DNA of 64,000 nucleotides, from the NCBI GenBank assembly GCA_028284415.1, contig JANQRU010000001.1, positions 1-64,000 of the forward strand, in the 5' to 3' direction. The notes beneath the pieces were generated by a model. That model was not told the DNA's origin. It searched no databases and saw only the letters and a list, made by a program, of their open reading frames with translations. Positions within the stretch are counted from its first letter, which is position 1. The number at the start of each line of letters is the position of its first letter. The position numbers and the translations under genes were made by a program. Of the stretch, positions 17,374-25,515 are shown piece after piece. This DNA comes from Pyrinomonadaceae bacterium. GTDB lineage: Bacteria > Acidobacteriota > Blastocatellia > Pyrinomonadales > Pyrinomonadaceae.

Positions 17374-18327
17374 TTGAATTATAATCAACCAAACCATAAC
17401 AGAAGAGATAGTAATTATTACGTTAAAAAAAATAACCCTAGACAAATTCCCCCATTCTGGTTATCTAAATCACGATTCTATTTCTTATCAATTGTAGTTG
17501 CTCTTGTAATATTTTTCTTTTTATGGGCAATAATACAGGAGTCTGGTGATAAAACTCCTTGGATAACAGCTGGTTTAATTACAAGTATTTTACTTCTTTG
17601 TGCATTTTTTCTGAGAGAATTCGTTCTTAGAAAAACGAAATATGCTTATGTGGTCTCAAAAAATAATTCTGAGTTCAGTTTAAGCAAACGCACATCAAAT
17701 GGAGGTAATAAATCAGGTAAATTAGCATTGAGTCTGCAACAAAATTCGTCTTTTTTGAATCGAATAGAGAAAAAATCGAAACAAGCACGAAAAAATAATC
17801 AACTAGTCGAGGGACATTTGGAGGCTTTTCGTCTTTGTGAAGATTATATGAATTTAACTTCAAAAGAATTGAAGAAAGCAGCTGTAGGTTCGACTAAATG
17901 GGGGGCAATAAAGAATGGTAGAAAAAGAGTTAGAAAAGTTCATAAACACCATCTGATTTCCTGGGCTGCACTCGAATCCAGAAGACTTACTAAAGAAGCA
18001 AAATTAAAGGGAACAATTGCAGGTAAGATTGAAACCGCTCAACAAGCTAATTTAGTATTGGAATCTGCTTTAAGTTTTTATCCCGAGGATTCTCAACTCA
18101 TTGATTCAATTGAAGCTGTTTCAGATTTTATTTCATCAATTAAAATTTCACATTGGATTGAATTAGCTGAGAAGGCTACATTTAAGGGGAATTATAAGCG
18201 TGCTATTAGTCATTATAAAGATGCACTATTTTATCTTGCCAGAGAAACTATCGGCAATATAGATAAAGATCAATTGGCACAAAAAATTAATAAAGAAATT
18301 AAACACCTTAGAAAGTTAAATAATTGA
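17374..18327 (+). CDS. membrane protein with two helices and a TPR-like C-terminus
   Basis: Start is TTG with GGAG seven bases upstream. An Asn-rich polar N-terminus (~35 residues) is followed by helices at ~34-56 and ~66-84, then a long cytosolic part. The region ~130-310 is helical with repeats reminiscent of TPRs (WAALESRRL, ALSFYPEDSQLIDSI, YKRAISHYKDALFYL). First gene of a probable operon with the zinc ribbon and the polysaccharide export protein, so a scaffold in envelope secretion is plausible; this is context only. Confidence 0.7.
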   Translation: MNYNQPNHNRRDSNYYVKKNNPRQIPPFWLSKSRFYFLSIVVALVIFFFLWAIIQESGDKTPWITAGLITSILLLCAFFLREFVLRKTKYAYVVSKNNSEFSLSKRTSNGGNKSGKLALSLQQNSSFLNRIEKKSKQARKNNQLVEGHLEAFRLCEDYMNLTSKELKKAAVGSTKWGAIKNGRKRVRKVHKHHLISWAALESRRLTKEAKLKGTIAGKIETAQQANLVLESALSFYPEDSQLIDSIEAVSDFISSIKISHWIELAEKATFKGNYKRAISHYKDALFYLARETIGNIDKDQLAQKINKEIKHLRKLNN

Positions 18328-18341
18328 CCTGACATAGAAAA

Positions 18342-18548
18342 ATGATTAGTCAAAAATGTCCTAAATGCTCAAGTGATAGGGTTAGACGCGGTTATCGTCC
18401 AACCTCGATTTTCTCTAAAATTGTCTTTCGTTATAATCTTTTATGCGACGCTTGTAATTGGGAATTCAAAGGATTTGCAGTTCCCGGTACAGTGTCAGCA
18501 AAGCCGACACGAAAGAAAAAGAAAGTAAAAAGTAAAAGTGTAATTTAG
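18342..18548 (+). CDS. small zinc-ribbon protein
   Basis: A 68-aa protein with two CxxC knuckles, CPKC at residues 6-9 and CDAC at about 35-38, separated by a basic strand region (RVRRGYRP), then a Lys-rich tail. This is a single zinc ribbon. Its stop codon TAG shares its last base with the GTG start of the next gene, so the two are translationally coupled. The role is unknown. Confidence 0.75.
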   Translation: MISQKCPKCSSDRVRRGYRPTSIFSKIVFRYNLLCDACNWEFKGFAVPGTVSAKPTRKKKKVKSKSVI

Positions 18549-19597
18549 TGTTAGTAAGCAGTACCAAAATTAGATTCATATATATTTTTTGCTTAACGCT
18601 ATTGCTACATTCAGTAAGTGTTTATGCACAAATTGAGAACCTCAATTTTGAATCTAATCCTGAAAAAAACATTAATACTGAAGAAAAACCAAAATATATT
18701 GGCTCTGATGATTTGATTCATTCAGGTGATCTCATTGATGTAGATATTTTGGGTAGCACTGAATATGATTGGCGTGGAAAGGTAACACCGGAGGGTTTTA
18801 TAACCGGACTAAATTTTATTGACAATGTTTTTGCCCTTTGCAGAACTGAAAAACTCATAGCCAAAGAAATAGCAAATAAATACAGTAAGTTTTTGAGAAA
18901 ACCTAGAGTAGCTGTAAAAATTTTAGATCGATCCAATCGCCCTGTTTCAACTTTATTGGGTGAAGTAAAAGTCCCGCAAAGATTTCAACTCAAGCGAAAA
19001 ATATTCTTAAATGAGATTATAATTTTATCAGGTGGTTTGACTGAAAAAGCCAATGGCGAAATACGCATTTTAAGAACTCCCAATATAAATTGTAGGATTC
19101 AAAAAACTACTAACGATAAAAACAAAGAAAGTTTTGTTAAAGTTTCACAAGATAATAATTTAAAGGTTATCAATATTAAGGTTTCTGATTTATTAAGCGG
19201 GAAAAAAGCTGCTAATCCTGAAATTATTTATGGAGACTTGATTACGGTTTTTGGATCTGAGCCTGTCTATGTTATCGGTGGAGTTAATAATCCCGGCAAA
19301 ATTCTTTTTCGTGATAATTTAAGTGTATCTAGAGCTATTACAACAGCTGGTGGACTAACTAAAAAGTCAGGTTCGAATGAGATTAGGGTTTTTAGAAAAA
19401 ATGGGTTGGAAACACAAATCATTGAATTGAACTTGGAATCCATTAAAAACAACGAAGAAAAAGATATACTGTTGAAACCTTATGATATAGTTGATGTTGC
19501 AGGCAAGGAATCTGATAGAATGTTTTCGCCTCTTGCTAATTTAGATGAGATAACCAAGGAAAATAATTCAACTTTACCTTTGCGAGTTATTGATTAA
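18548..19597 (+). CDS. Wza-like polysaccharide export protein (SLBB domains)
   Basis: A GTG start overlaps the previous stop by one base. Signal peptide ends near VYAQ (residue 28). Then a polysaccharide export sheet (SDDLIHSGDLIDVDILG, TPEGFITGL, KFLRKPRVAVKI) and two SLBB-type domains (LLGEVKVPQRFQL; YVIGGVNNPGKILFRDN with AITTAGGLTKKSG). Such proteins form the outer-membrane portal for capsule or exopolysaccharide. No lipobox Cys follows the signal, unlike E. coli Wza. No Wzc-type kinase or polymerase lies nearby, so it is an orphan export gene. Confidence 0.88.
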   Translation: MLVSSTKIRFIYIFCLTLLLHSVSVYAQIENLNFESNPEKNINTEEKPKYIGSDDLIHSGDLIDVDILGSTEYDWRGKVTPEGFITGLNFIDNVFALCRTEKLIAKEIANKYSKFLRKPRVAVKILDRSNRPVSTLLGEVKVPQRFQLKRKIFLNEIIILSGGLTEKANGEIRILRTPNINCRIQKTTNDKNKESFVKVSQDNNLKVINIKVSDLLSGKKAANPEIIYGDLITVFGSEPVYVIGGVNNPGKILFRDNLSVSRAITTAGGLTKKSGSNEIRVFRKNGLETQIIELNLESIKNNEEKDILLKPYDIVDVAGKESDRMFSPLANLDEITKENNSTLPLRVID

Positions 19598-19644
19598 CGA
19601 AATAATATATACTTTCATTTATTTTGGAGGAATTATATTTAACA

Positions 19645-19848
19645 ATGGCAGAAAAAGTAAGTAAATACAGTCGCCGCACAAAAGCACTTTTCTGGTGTTT
19701 TGCCGTTGCGATAGTAATTGGGGTATTGATTTACCTTGAACAAATTGCAATTTTATATGTTTTAGCAACTATCGGTTTGGTTGCGTTACTATTTATAGTT
19801 GGATTTTCTGATTTAGAAAATGTAGGTAGAGATAATCTTGAAACTTAA
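19645..19848 (+). CDS. small two-helix membrane protein
   Basis: A 67-aa protein: basic N-terminus (EKVSKYSRRTK), helices ~14-33 and ~38-56 with a short link, acidic C-terminus. The frame is open from a TTG at 19624, but that codon overlaps the GGAGG at 19626-19630, so ATG 19645 is preferred even though the spacing (14 bases) is long. No family recognised. It lies between the export protein and the matrixin gene. Confidence 0.6.
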   Translation: MAEKVSKYSRRTKALFWCFAVAIVIGVLIYLEQIAILYVLATIGLVALLFIVGFSDLENVGRDNLET

Positions 19849-19865
19849 GTGATTTTCAATGTTTG

Positions 19866-21170
19866 ATGTTTAGACATTCTTCATTTTATAAGATTTTTTT
19901 AACGCTGATGTTTTTTGTTACATCAGCGTTTTCATACACGCCTCAATACCTAGACTCCGAAAAGACTAAACCATTGAGATGGGATCAAAAAGTTATCAAA
20001 ATATCCATCTCTAAATCCCTTCTAGAAAGCCCAAATAATTTAAAAACAAATAAAGACATATTCAAAGTAGTCCAAGAAAGTCTTAATCAATGGCAAAATG
20101 TATCAAATATTAAATTTCAGTTAGAAGTTTCTGATGAACTTAGTGTAAGTCAAGCTGGTAAAGTGGGTGACGGCATATCATTGATAACAATAGCTCAAAC
20201 TCCCGAAAATATTTTGCTGTTTGGTGACAAGGCAAATGAAGTTTCTGCTTTAACACAAATATTCTATGACAAGAATGGAATAATTTCTGAGGCTGATATT
20301 GTTTTAAATCCCATACACCTATTTTCCACGGATGGCACATTTGGCACATTTGATTTACAAGCGACTCTAACCCATGAAGTAGGACATTTATTAGGTTTGG
20401 ATCATTCTAAAATCATTGGTTCTACTATGCACACTCATCAAGGGAAAAATGGAATCTATGATTTGCCAGGATTTAATTCAAGAACTATATCTGAAGATGA
20501 TACAGCAGGCATAATTTCCTTATACGGAAAGAAATCCGATAACCAAAAATGTTGTGGTGCAATTGACGGCAGACTTACAAATGTCAATGAAGTAAATTTA
20601 TCTGAATATCACATTTGGGCAGAAGAGATTGAAACGGGAAAAGTAGTTGCGGGTGTTTTGTCTAACTCAAAAGGTAATTTCTATTTGGAAGGTTTAGACA
20701 AGGGAAGCTACAGATTATATGCACAACCTATCTACAAAGGTAGTTTGTATTCAATTATTACGCTTGGCGAATTTGATATAGAAACTGATAGTACTGTTAA
20801 TCTTGAAGAAGAAGTTGATATAAAACTAAAAAGATTTGAGGCAAAATATGTTGGTTTTAATGGTCAACTTTCAACTATCGCAGTCCCTGTAAATCAAGGT
20901 AAAAAGTTTTTAATCTATATCGGTGGAAAAAACTTTAGTGCCGAAGATATTGAAATTACTATTAATTCACCTTATTTCATAATTGATGAAAAGAGCTTGA
21001 CAGAGCATAAATACCAAAAAGACGTTTCTGTTGTAAGTTTTGAGTTAGAGTTATCGGAAAATACTCCGTTTGGGGAATATAGTATTCAAGTGAAAAATCA
21101 GAGAGAAAATACCTCTTATATTGTTGGAGGGATAACAGTTGGGAAACTTGTAAATCCTTGGAGTATTTAG
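19866..21170 (+). CDS. secreted matrixin-like metalloprotease with beta-sandwich domains
   Basis: Signal peptide ends near AFSYT (residue ~20). The catalytic domain (~25-220) has the metzincin zinc motif HEVGHLLGLDHS followed by a Met region (STMHTH), as in M10A matrixins. After YGKKSDNQKCCG comes a carboxypeptidase-regulatory-like sandwich (~226-315; NSKGNFYLEGLDKGSYRLYA) and a final Ig-like domain (~320-425). It probably degrades or matures extracellular proteins. An in-frame TTG directly before the ATG is an alternative start. Position after the polysaccharide export gene suggests a role in cell-surface matrix. Confidence 0.85.
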   Translation: MFRHSSFYKIFLTLMFFVTSAFSYTPQYLDSEKTKPLRWDQKVIKISISKSLLESPNNLKTNKDIFKVVQESLNQWQNVSNIKFQLEVSDELSVSQAGKVGDGISLITIAQTPENILLFGDKANEVSALTQIFYDKNGIISEADIVLNPIHLFSTDGTFGTFDLQATLTHEVGHLLGLDHSKIIGSTMHTHQGKNGIYDLPGFNSRTISEDDTAGIISLYGKKSDNQKCCGAIDGRLTNVNEVNLSEYHIWAEEIETGKVVAGVLSNSKGNFYLEGLDKGSYRLYAQPIYKGSLYSIITLGEFDIETDSTVNLEEEVDIKLKRFEAKYVGFNGQLSTIAVPVNQGKKFLIYIGGKNFSAEDIEITINSPYFIIDEKSLTEHKYQKDVSVVSFELELSENTPFGEYSIQVKNQRENTSYIVGGITVGKLVNPWSI

Positions 21171-21224
21171 CTTTGCATTAAATCCCTTACTATATCTGAT
21201 TTAATACTTAAATTCCAATTTAGC

Positions 21225-21252
21225 TTGCAATAAACACAAATATATGCATAAT
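21225..21252 (+). promoter_or_regulatory. predicted sigma-70 promoter of the structured RNA
   Basis: TTGCAA (21225-21230) and CATAAT (21247-21252) with 16 bases between; the first hairpin of the small RNA begins eight bases later at the expected start point. Confidence 0.5.
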
Positions 21253-21259
21253 TAAATAT

Positions 21260-21350
21260 GTTCACCTCCCCGGTGAACGTTTGGTCACGAGGGGTGAGGA
21301 CTTGTGACCTAGGGGCGACGGTGTGGGAGACGTCGCCCTCTTATTATTTT
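21260..21350 (+). ncRNA. candidate structured small RNA with three hairpins
   Basis: A GC-rich island in AT-rich DNA. Hairpin 1: GTTCACC(260-266 of this kb)-TCCCC-GGTGAAC. Hairpin 2: GGTCAC (21283) with a 15-base purine-rich loop containing GGGGTGAGGA, closed by GTGACC (21304). Hairpin 3: GGGCGACG (21313) with a ten-base loop, closed by CGTCGCCC and followed by TCTTATTATTTT, a terminator. The CCCC loop of hairpin 1 could kiss the GGGG of hairpin 2. No ORF fits. A promoter precedes it. The fold does not match SRP RNA, 6S, tmRNA or a riboswitch I know. The C-rich loop could target Shine-Dalgarno sequences; the GGA-containing loops could bind CsrA. Both are inference. Confidence 0.65.
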
Positions 21351-21361
21351 AAAACCTAATA

Positions 21362-21412
21362 AAAAAAGAGGTATGAATATAATGCATCAGATTACATTCA
21401 TACCTCTTTTTT
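21362..21412. terminator. bidirectional intrinsic terminator
   Basis: A 17-bp perfect stem (AAAAAAGAGGTATGAAT with its complement at 21396-21412) around a 17-base loop, with T runs available on both strands. It separates the RNA/matrixin side from the minus-strand zinc-ribbon gene. Confidence 0.8.
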
Positions 21413-21464
21413 ATGTCTTCTCAAATGACCTACAACCAAACAGACTTGGAATTTATACGCATTA

Positions 21465-21854
21465 TTATTCCGGTGCCTTACCTAATGTGTCAGGATTCAT
21501 TGCTAAGAAACAAGAGCGACAATAAACTGGTCGTCCTTGGGATGGGTAAAAGGGAACAGTTGTGTTTATTCCACATTTAGCACAATTAACAGCTACTTCA
21601 ATTTTTTGTTTGATGCCCGCCGCTTGTGCTGCAGCAATAGCTGATAGTCTTTCGTTTTTTGCTTTTTTACAAGGCTTGCATCGTTTAGGAGGGTTTTTTA
21701 AGCCTTTATCACGAAAAAATAATTGCTCACCGCTTGACCATATAAAAGTACCACCACAATCAATACAATCTATGCTAACATCTTCAAATTCATCTTCATC
21801 GGAAAATGTTTGTTTGTTAAAATTATTAACACCGTTTGACTTAAACTCCGACAT
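21465..21854 (-). CDS. double zinc-ribbon protein
   Basis: Start ATG 21854 chosen because AAGGGAAGG precedes it; an upstream in-frame start at 21953 is possible but adds a Lys/Phe-rich leader. The 129-aa protein has DCIDCGGTFIWSSGEQLFF with RCKPCKK (probable zinc-binding domain like zf-trcl), then a helical linker and a second ribbon, NCAKCGINTTVPFYP with YCRSCF. This two-ribbon arrangement is common in Acidobacteriota, Deltaproteobacteria and Chloroflexota (similar to 'zinc finger CxxC-type' proteins downstream of cold-shock genes). It is likely a nucleic-acid-associated protein; function untested. Confidence 0.8.
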   Translation of the reverse strand: MSEFKSNGVNNFNKQTFSDEDEFEDVSIDCIDCGGTFIWSSGEQLFFRDKGLKNPPKRCKPCKKAKNERLSAIAAAQAAGIKQKIEVAVNCAKCGINTTVPFYPSQGRPVYCRSCFLAMNPDTLGKAPE

Positions 21855-22058
21855 AATTTTATCCTTCCCTTCTTCAAACAAAAAAGATTCATTAAAAGCA
21901 TTTATTTTTTTACTTTTTTCAGAAACATATTTTTTTGAGTGAAGAAATTGCAAAAACAGTTAAGATTAGAACTTATACCTTTATAACTGTAGTAGTCAAA
22001 TTAATAATAATGTTAAGTTTTTTTTTAATTGGAAATAGTATAGAACATATTTAGAACA

Positions 22059-23336
22059 ATGAAAATATTAGTAATAGGATCGGGCGGTCGGGAGCATGCA
22101 CTTGTATGGTCATTTGATCGAAGTGAGCAGGTAAACACTATATTTTGTGCCAATGGAAATGCTGGTATTTCTGAGATAGCAGAATGTATTGATGTGTCAC
22201 CTGTGGACGTTGATGGATTGGTAAAATTTGCAGTTGAAAATGAAATTGACTTAACTTTTGTTGGTGGTGAAACTTCTTTGGCTTTAGGAATAGTTGATAA
22301 ATTTGAAAGCAAAGGTCTTAAAGTCATTGGATTATCACAAAAAGCCACGCAACTTGAATCAAGCAAAGCTTTTGCTAAAGATTTTATGGCTAGACACAAA
22401 ATCCCAACAGCCAAATATCGAGTAGTAGAATCAACCCAAGAAGCTGTTGAAACTTTGAATTCAGGACATTTTGGCGATGAAAATTCTCCAGTTGTTGTAA
22501 AAGCTGATGGGCTTGCCGCCGGTAAAGGGGTTGTGGTTGCTGCAAATAGAAAAGAAGCCCTTGATGCAATAAATTCAATGGTTATAGGTGAACTCATAGA
22601 TGCAGATGCCGCAAAGAAAATAGTTTTAGAGGAATGTTTAGTCGGTAAAGAAGTGTCATTGATTATGTTTGCAGATGGAAAAAATTTCGCTTTGATGCCG
22701 CCAACGAGAGATCATAAACGAATCGGCGAAGGTGATACGGGTGCAAATACAGGAGGTATGGGCACAATTACAGATACAGGATTCCTAACAAAATCTGAAA
22801 CTAATAAAATCATAAATGAAATTATTAAACCTACCCTAAAAGGGTGTGAAGACGAAGGTTTTCCATTCAAGGGAATACTGTTTCTGGGACTTATGATGAC
22901 TGAAGATGGTGCAAAAGTTCTCGAATACAATGTCAGATTTGGAGACCCGGAAACTCAGGCAATACTCGTAAATCTAGAAACAGATTTAGTTGATATATGT
23001 GAGGCTATACATAATCAAAATCTTGATAACACCCTTATCGAATGGAAAGAGGGAAGTTCAGCTTGTGTCATATTAGCGGCGGAAAACTATCCAAAATCAC
23101 CGCGAAAAGGAGATGTTATAGAGGGTTTAGATGAAGCTAACAAGCATGAAAATGTAGTTATTTTTCATGCTGGAACATCAAAAGATGATGAAGGAAATAT
23201 AATTACTTCGGGAGGAAGAGTTTTAGCTGTCACAGCTATTGCGAGCAATCTTTCAAATGCACTTCATAGGGCTTATAAAGCTGTCAACGAAATAAAATGG
23301 GAAGGAATGCAATATCGTCGGGACATAGGAAGATAG
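22059..23336 (+). CDS. purD: phosphoribosylamine-glycine ligase
   Basis: 425 aa, the normal length for PurD (GAR synthetase). Signatures: VIGSGGREHALVW at the N-terminus, VVKADGLAAGKGVVVA (ATP-grasp loop), RDHKRIGEGDTGANTGGMG (the GARS signature) and EYNVRFGDPETQ near the metal site. It catalyses the second step of purine synthesis, joining glycine to phosphoribosylamine with ATP. No other pur gene is near; purD is followed six bases later by yhhQ, suggesting a transcript devoted to purine and queuine-related supply. Confidence 0.97.
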   Translation: MKILVIGSGGREHALVWSFDRSEQVNTIFCANGNAGISEIAECIDVSPVDVDGLVKFAVENEIDLTFVGGETSLALGIVDKFESKGLKVIGLSQKATQLESSKAFAKDFMARHKIPTAKYRVVESTQEAVETLNSGHFGDENSPVVVKADGLAAGKGVVVAANRKEALDAINSMVIGELIDADAAKKIVLEECLVGKEVSLIMFADGKNFALMPPTRDHKRIGEGDTGANTGGMGTITDTGFLTKSETNKIINEIIKPTLKGCEDEGFPFKGILFLGLMMTEDGAKVLEYNVRFGDPETQAILVNLETDLVDICEAIHNQNLDNTLIEWKEGSSACVILAAENYPKSPRKGDVIEGLDEANKHENVVIFHAGTSKDDEGNIITSGGRVLAVTAIASNLSNALHRAYKAVNEIKWEGMQYRRDIGR

Positions 23337-23342
23337 AGCAAA

Positions 23343-24044
23343 GTGCAAAAGAAAAAATATAAATACTATGACCTGATAATGGCGGCATTTGTTACTGTCA
23401 TACTTTGCTCCAATTTGATTGGTGTACACAAAGTCACGGTAGTAAATCTTCCGTTTTATGGGGAATTTATCTATGGTGCGGGTGTATTATTTTTTCCAAT
23501 CAGCTATCTTTTTGGCGATATACTGACAGAGGTTTACGGTTATGCCCGTTCCAGAAAAGTGATTTGGGCTGGTTTTGGTGCAATGATCTTTGCTTCTTTT
23601 ATGTCATTCGTAGTAGTAAATTTGCCTTCAGCACCAACTATGGATGCTGCACGACAAGAAGCTATCGAAATGATCTTTGGGCAAACACCGAGGATAGTCC
23701 TCGCTTCAATGTTAGCTTTTTGGATGGGAGAATTTTCTAATTCATTTGTTTTGGCAAAAATGAAAATTCTTACTGCTGGAAAGTGGCTTTGGACAAGGAC
23801 AATTGGTTCAACATTTGCGGGCGAAGCAGTTGATTCGTTAGTTTTTTATCCTGTAGCATTCTATGGAATTTGGTCAAATGAGCAGATAATCGCTGTAATG
23901 ATCGGTAATTATTTTCTGAAAGTGCTTTGGGAAGTCCTTGCAACTCCATTTACCTATAAAATTGTTGGATTCTTGAAACGGGCGGAAAATGAAGATTACT
24001 ATGACAAAGACACGAACTTTAGCCCCTTTTCAATTGAAACCTAA
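23343..24044 (+). CDS. yhhQ: queuosine precursor transporter (YhhQ/VUT family)
   Basis: A 233-aa protein with about six helices. The sequence ILCSNLIGVHKVTVV, then PISYLFGDILTEVYGYARSR and the late AGEAVDSLVFYPVAFYG, are hallmark YhhQ motifs. These transporters take up preQ0/preQ1 or queuine for tRNA modification. Start is GTG six bases after the purD stop. No que or tgt gene lies in the window and no preQ1 riboswitch fits in the tiny gap, so regulation must act at the purD promoter. Confidence 0.92.
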   Translation: MQKKKYKYYDLIMAAFVTVILCSNLIGVHKVTVVNLPFYGEFIYGAGVLFFPISYLFGDILTEVYGYARSRKVIWAGFGAMIFASFMSFVVVNLPSAPTMDAARQEAIEMIFGQTPRIVLASMLAFWMGEFSNSFVLAKMKILTAGKWLWTRTIGSTFAGEAVDSLVFYPVAFYGIWSNEQIIAVMIGNYFLKVLWEVLATPFTYKIVGFLKRAENEDYYDKDTNFSPFSIET

Positions 24045-24056
24045 ACCATTTAAATT

Positions 24057-25013
24057 ATGTCTATCTACAAAGATTTAGAACCTACTAATTTTGACAAAAT
24101 AGAAACTTACGAACTTAAGTCTCGCCCAAGTAAAGTTACTGTCAAAGACTTTGCAAAACCGATCGAATCAGATGACACTTTAGATTCATTTTTAGATAAA
24201 TTCTCAAATATTCTTGCAGTTCAGTCTGTAAAAGAACTTGCTTCTGCAATAGCACGAGCAAAAAAAATCAAAAAACCAATAATATGGGGAATTGGTGGGC
24301 ACGTCATTAAAACAGGATTATCGCCTATCTTAATAGATTTGATGAATCAAGGTTTTCTGACAGCCATTGCATCAAATGGTTCAGTCTTAGTTCACGATAC
24401 AGAAATTGCCCTAGTTGGTTTTACCAGCGAAGACGTTGATGCAACTTTGGGTAAAGGTGACTTTGGAGCAGCCAAGGAAACTGGTGAAATACTCAACCAA
24501 GCAGCTAATAACGGACAAAAAGATAAGATCGGTTTGGGTGAAGCAATGTGTAGAGAAGTTACAAATCTGAATCCTGATTATTCTGATTTTTCTATTCTTT
24601 GCCAAGCTTATAAGCAAAAAGTTCCAGTAACTTCACATTTAACAATTGGTGCAGATATAGGACACTTTCAAGCCTCAGCAGATGGTTCAGCACTCGGTGA
24701 AACTTCTCATACAGATTTCAAGCTTTTTTGTTCAATTGTAAAAGAAATGAATGGTGGAGGCGTATATATAAATTATGGTTCAGCTGTAACTCTTCCTGAA
24801 ATTTTTCTTAAAGCTATCACTGTAAATAAAAATTTAGGTTTTGAAATACAGGATATTACAACAGCAAATTTTGATTTCATCCAACACTATCGTCCAAACA
24901 CCAATGTAGTAAGACGCCCAACTGCAAATGGTGCAGGGAAGGGGGTTTCGATTACAGGACACCATGAATTAACACTACCTCTTCTTACTGCTTTTATTAA
25001 AACCTTAGCTTAA
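24057..25013 (+). CDS. conserved protein resembling the deoxyhypusine synthase fold
   Basis: A 318-aa cytosolic protein. IIWGIGGHVIKTGLSPILID followed by AIASNGSVLVHDTEIALVG and GGGVYINYGSAVTLPEIFLKA have the pattern of an NAD-binding Rossmann-like fold; the HDxxxAL part recalls deoxyhypusine synthase, but its active-site lysine motif is not apparent. Conserved residues around TSEDVD, HLTIGADIGHFQ and RPTANG suggest an enzyme. Similar proteins occur in Acidobacteriota and Planctomycetota as hypothetical or DHS-like (recall, not searched). It is 12 bp after yhhQ, likely the same transcript. Function unknown. Confidence 0.7.
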   Translation: MSIYKDLEPTNFDKIETYELKSRPSKVTVKDFAKPIESDDTLDSFLDKFSNILAVQSVKELASAIARAKKIKKPIIWGIGGHVIKTGLSPILIDLMNQGFLTAIASNGSVLVHDTEIALVGFTSEDVDATLGKGDFGAAKETGEILNQAANNGQKDKIGLGEAMCREVTNLNPDYSDFSILCQAYKQKVPVTSHLTIGADIGHFQASADGSALGETSHTDFKLFCSIVKEMNGGGVYINYGSAVTLPEIFLKAITVNKNLGFEIQDITTANFDFIQHYRPNTNVVRRPTANGAGKGVSITGHHELTLPLLTAFIKTLA

Positions 25014-25141
25014 TGACTTCAATTGTAAAACTCATACTATCTGATAAGAGTTTTTACTACGTAAGTTTTATATAAAAATCTGATAAATCCCCTGTTATTA
25101 CTGACCAATTCTCAAATCCAAAAAATAAATCGAAATATGCC

Positions 25142-25196
25142 TTGACAAAAAAAGTGTTTAGGCTTAGTCTTCTTCTTATTGAAAACGATTTTCAAT
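25142..25196 (+). promoter_or_regulatory. promoter with Fur box heading the iron/heme region
   Basis: TTGACA at 25142-25147 with a weak -10 (TAGTCT, 17-base spacing), followed at 25178-25196 by a near-perfect inverted repeat, ATTGAAAACGATTTTCAAT. Its core TGAAAACGATTTTCA matches the 7-1-7 Fur consensus TGANAATNATTNTCA at all but one specified position. Placement just after the start point fits repression by Fe-Fur. Confidence 0.75.
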
Positions 25197-25215
25197 TTCA
25201 TCATCAATAATAAAT

Positions 25216-25416
25216 ATGACAATTAGAAAGTACGGAATAGACGAGATCGGAAAACGCGAGGAAGTGAGCGTTTGGTTTTGCGATAGCTGTGACTGCTATC
25301 ACATCAAGGCAGGAAATACAGTTTTAACATTTAATAGGGAAGAATTCTCAGAATTCGTCAACGATACTTGGAATTGTTTTTATGACCAAGAAGAAAACAC
25401 TTTGGCTTTGCAGTAA
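25216..25416 (+). CDS. small Cys-motif protein under the Fur box
   Basis: A 66-aa acidic protein with FCDSCDCYH (CxxCxC followed by Tyr-His, residues ~22-30) and one further Cys near residue 54. It begins 20 bp after the Fur box, so it is probably made when iron is scarce. It is not HemP and I do not recognise it. The Cys/His cluster could bind iron, an Fe-S cluster or zinc. Homologues immediately upstream of siderophore or heme receptors would support a role in iron uptake or sparing. Confidence 0.7.
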   Translation: MTIRKYGIDEIGKREEVSVWFCDSCDCYHIKAGNTVLTFNREEFSEFVNDTWNCFYDQEENTLALQ

Positions 25417-25428
25417 ATAGAATCAATT

Positions 25429-25515
25429 TTTGTGTCATACATTTGCCATTCAATTCTATTGCAAAATAGGTAGCCGAATCCGCAAATTCTCTACCATGCA
25501 GATGTATGACACAAA
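25429..25515. repeat. inverted repeat that can fold as a three-way junction
   Basis: TTTGTGTCATACAT (25429-25442) and its exact complement (25502-25515) enclose two internal hairpins: CTATT-GCAA-AATAG (GNRA tetraloop, 25456-25469) and GGTAG..GAAT..ATTC..CTACC (25469-25495). The outer stem is perfect over 14 bp. It could be an RNA attenuator after the Fur-controlled small gene or a small miniature mobile element; only one copy is seen in this window. Confidence 0.6.

Noticed and set aside
21260-21350. SRP RNA, 6S RNA or tmRNA as identity for the structured RNA
   Set aside because: It lacks the SRP tetraloop core, is too short for 6S or tmRNA and lacks the tRNA-like domain.
25429-25515. Hammerhead ribozyme for the three-way junction
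   Set aside because: The conserved core CUGANGA...GAAA is missing.
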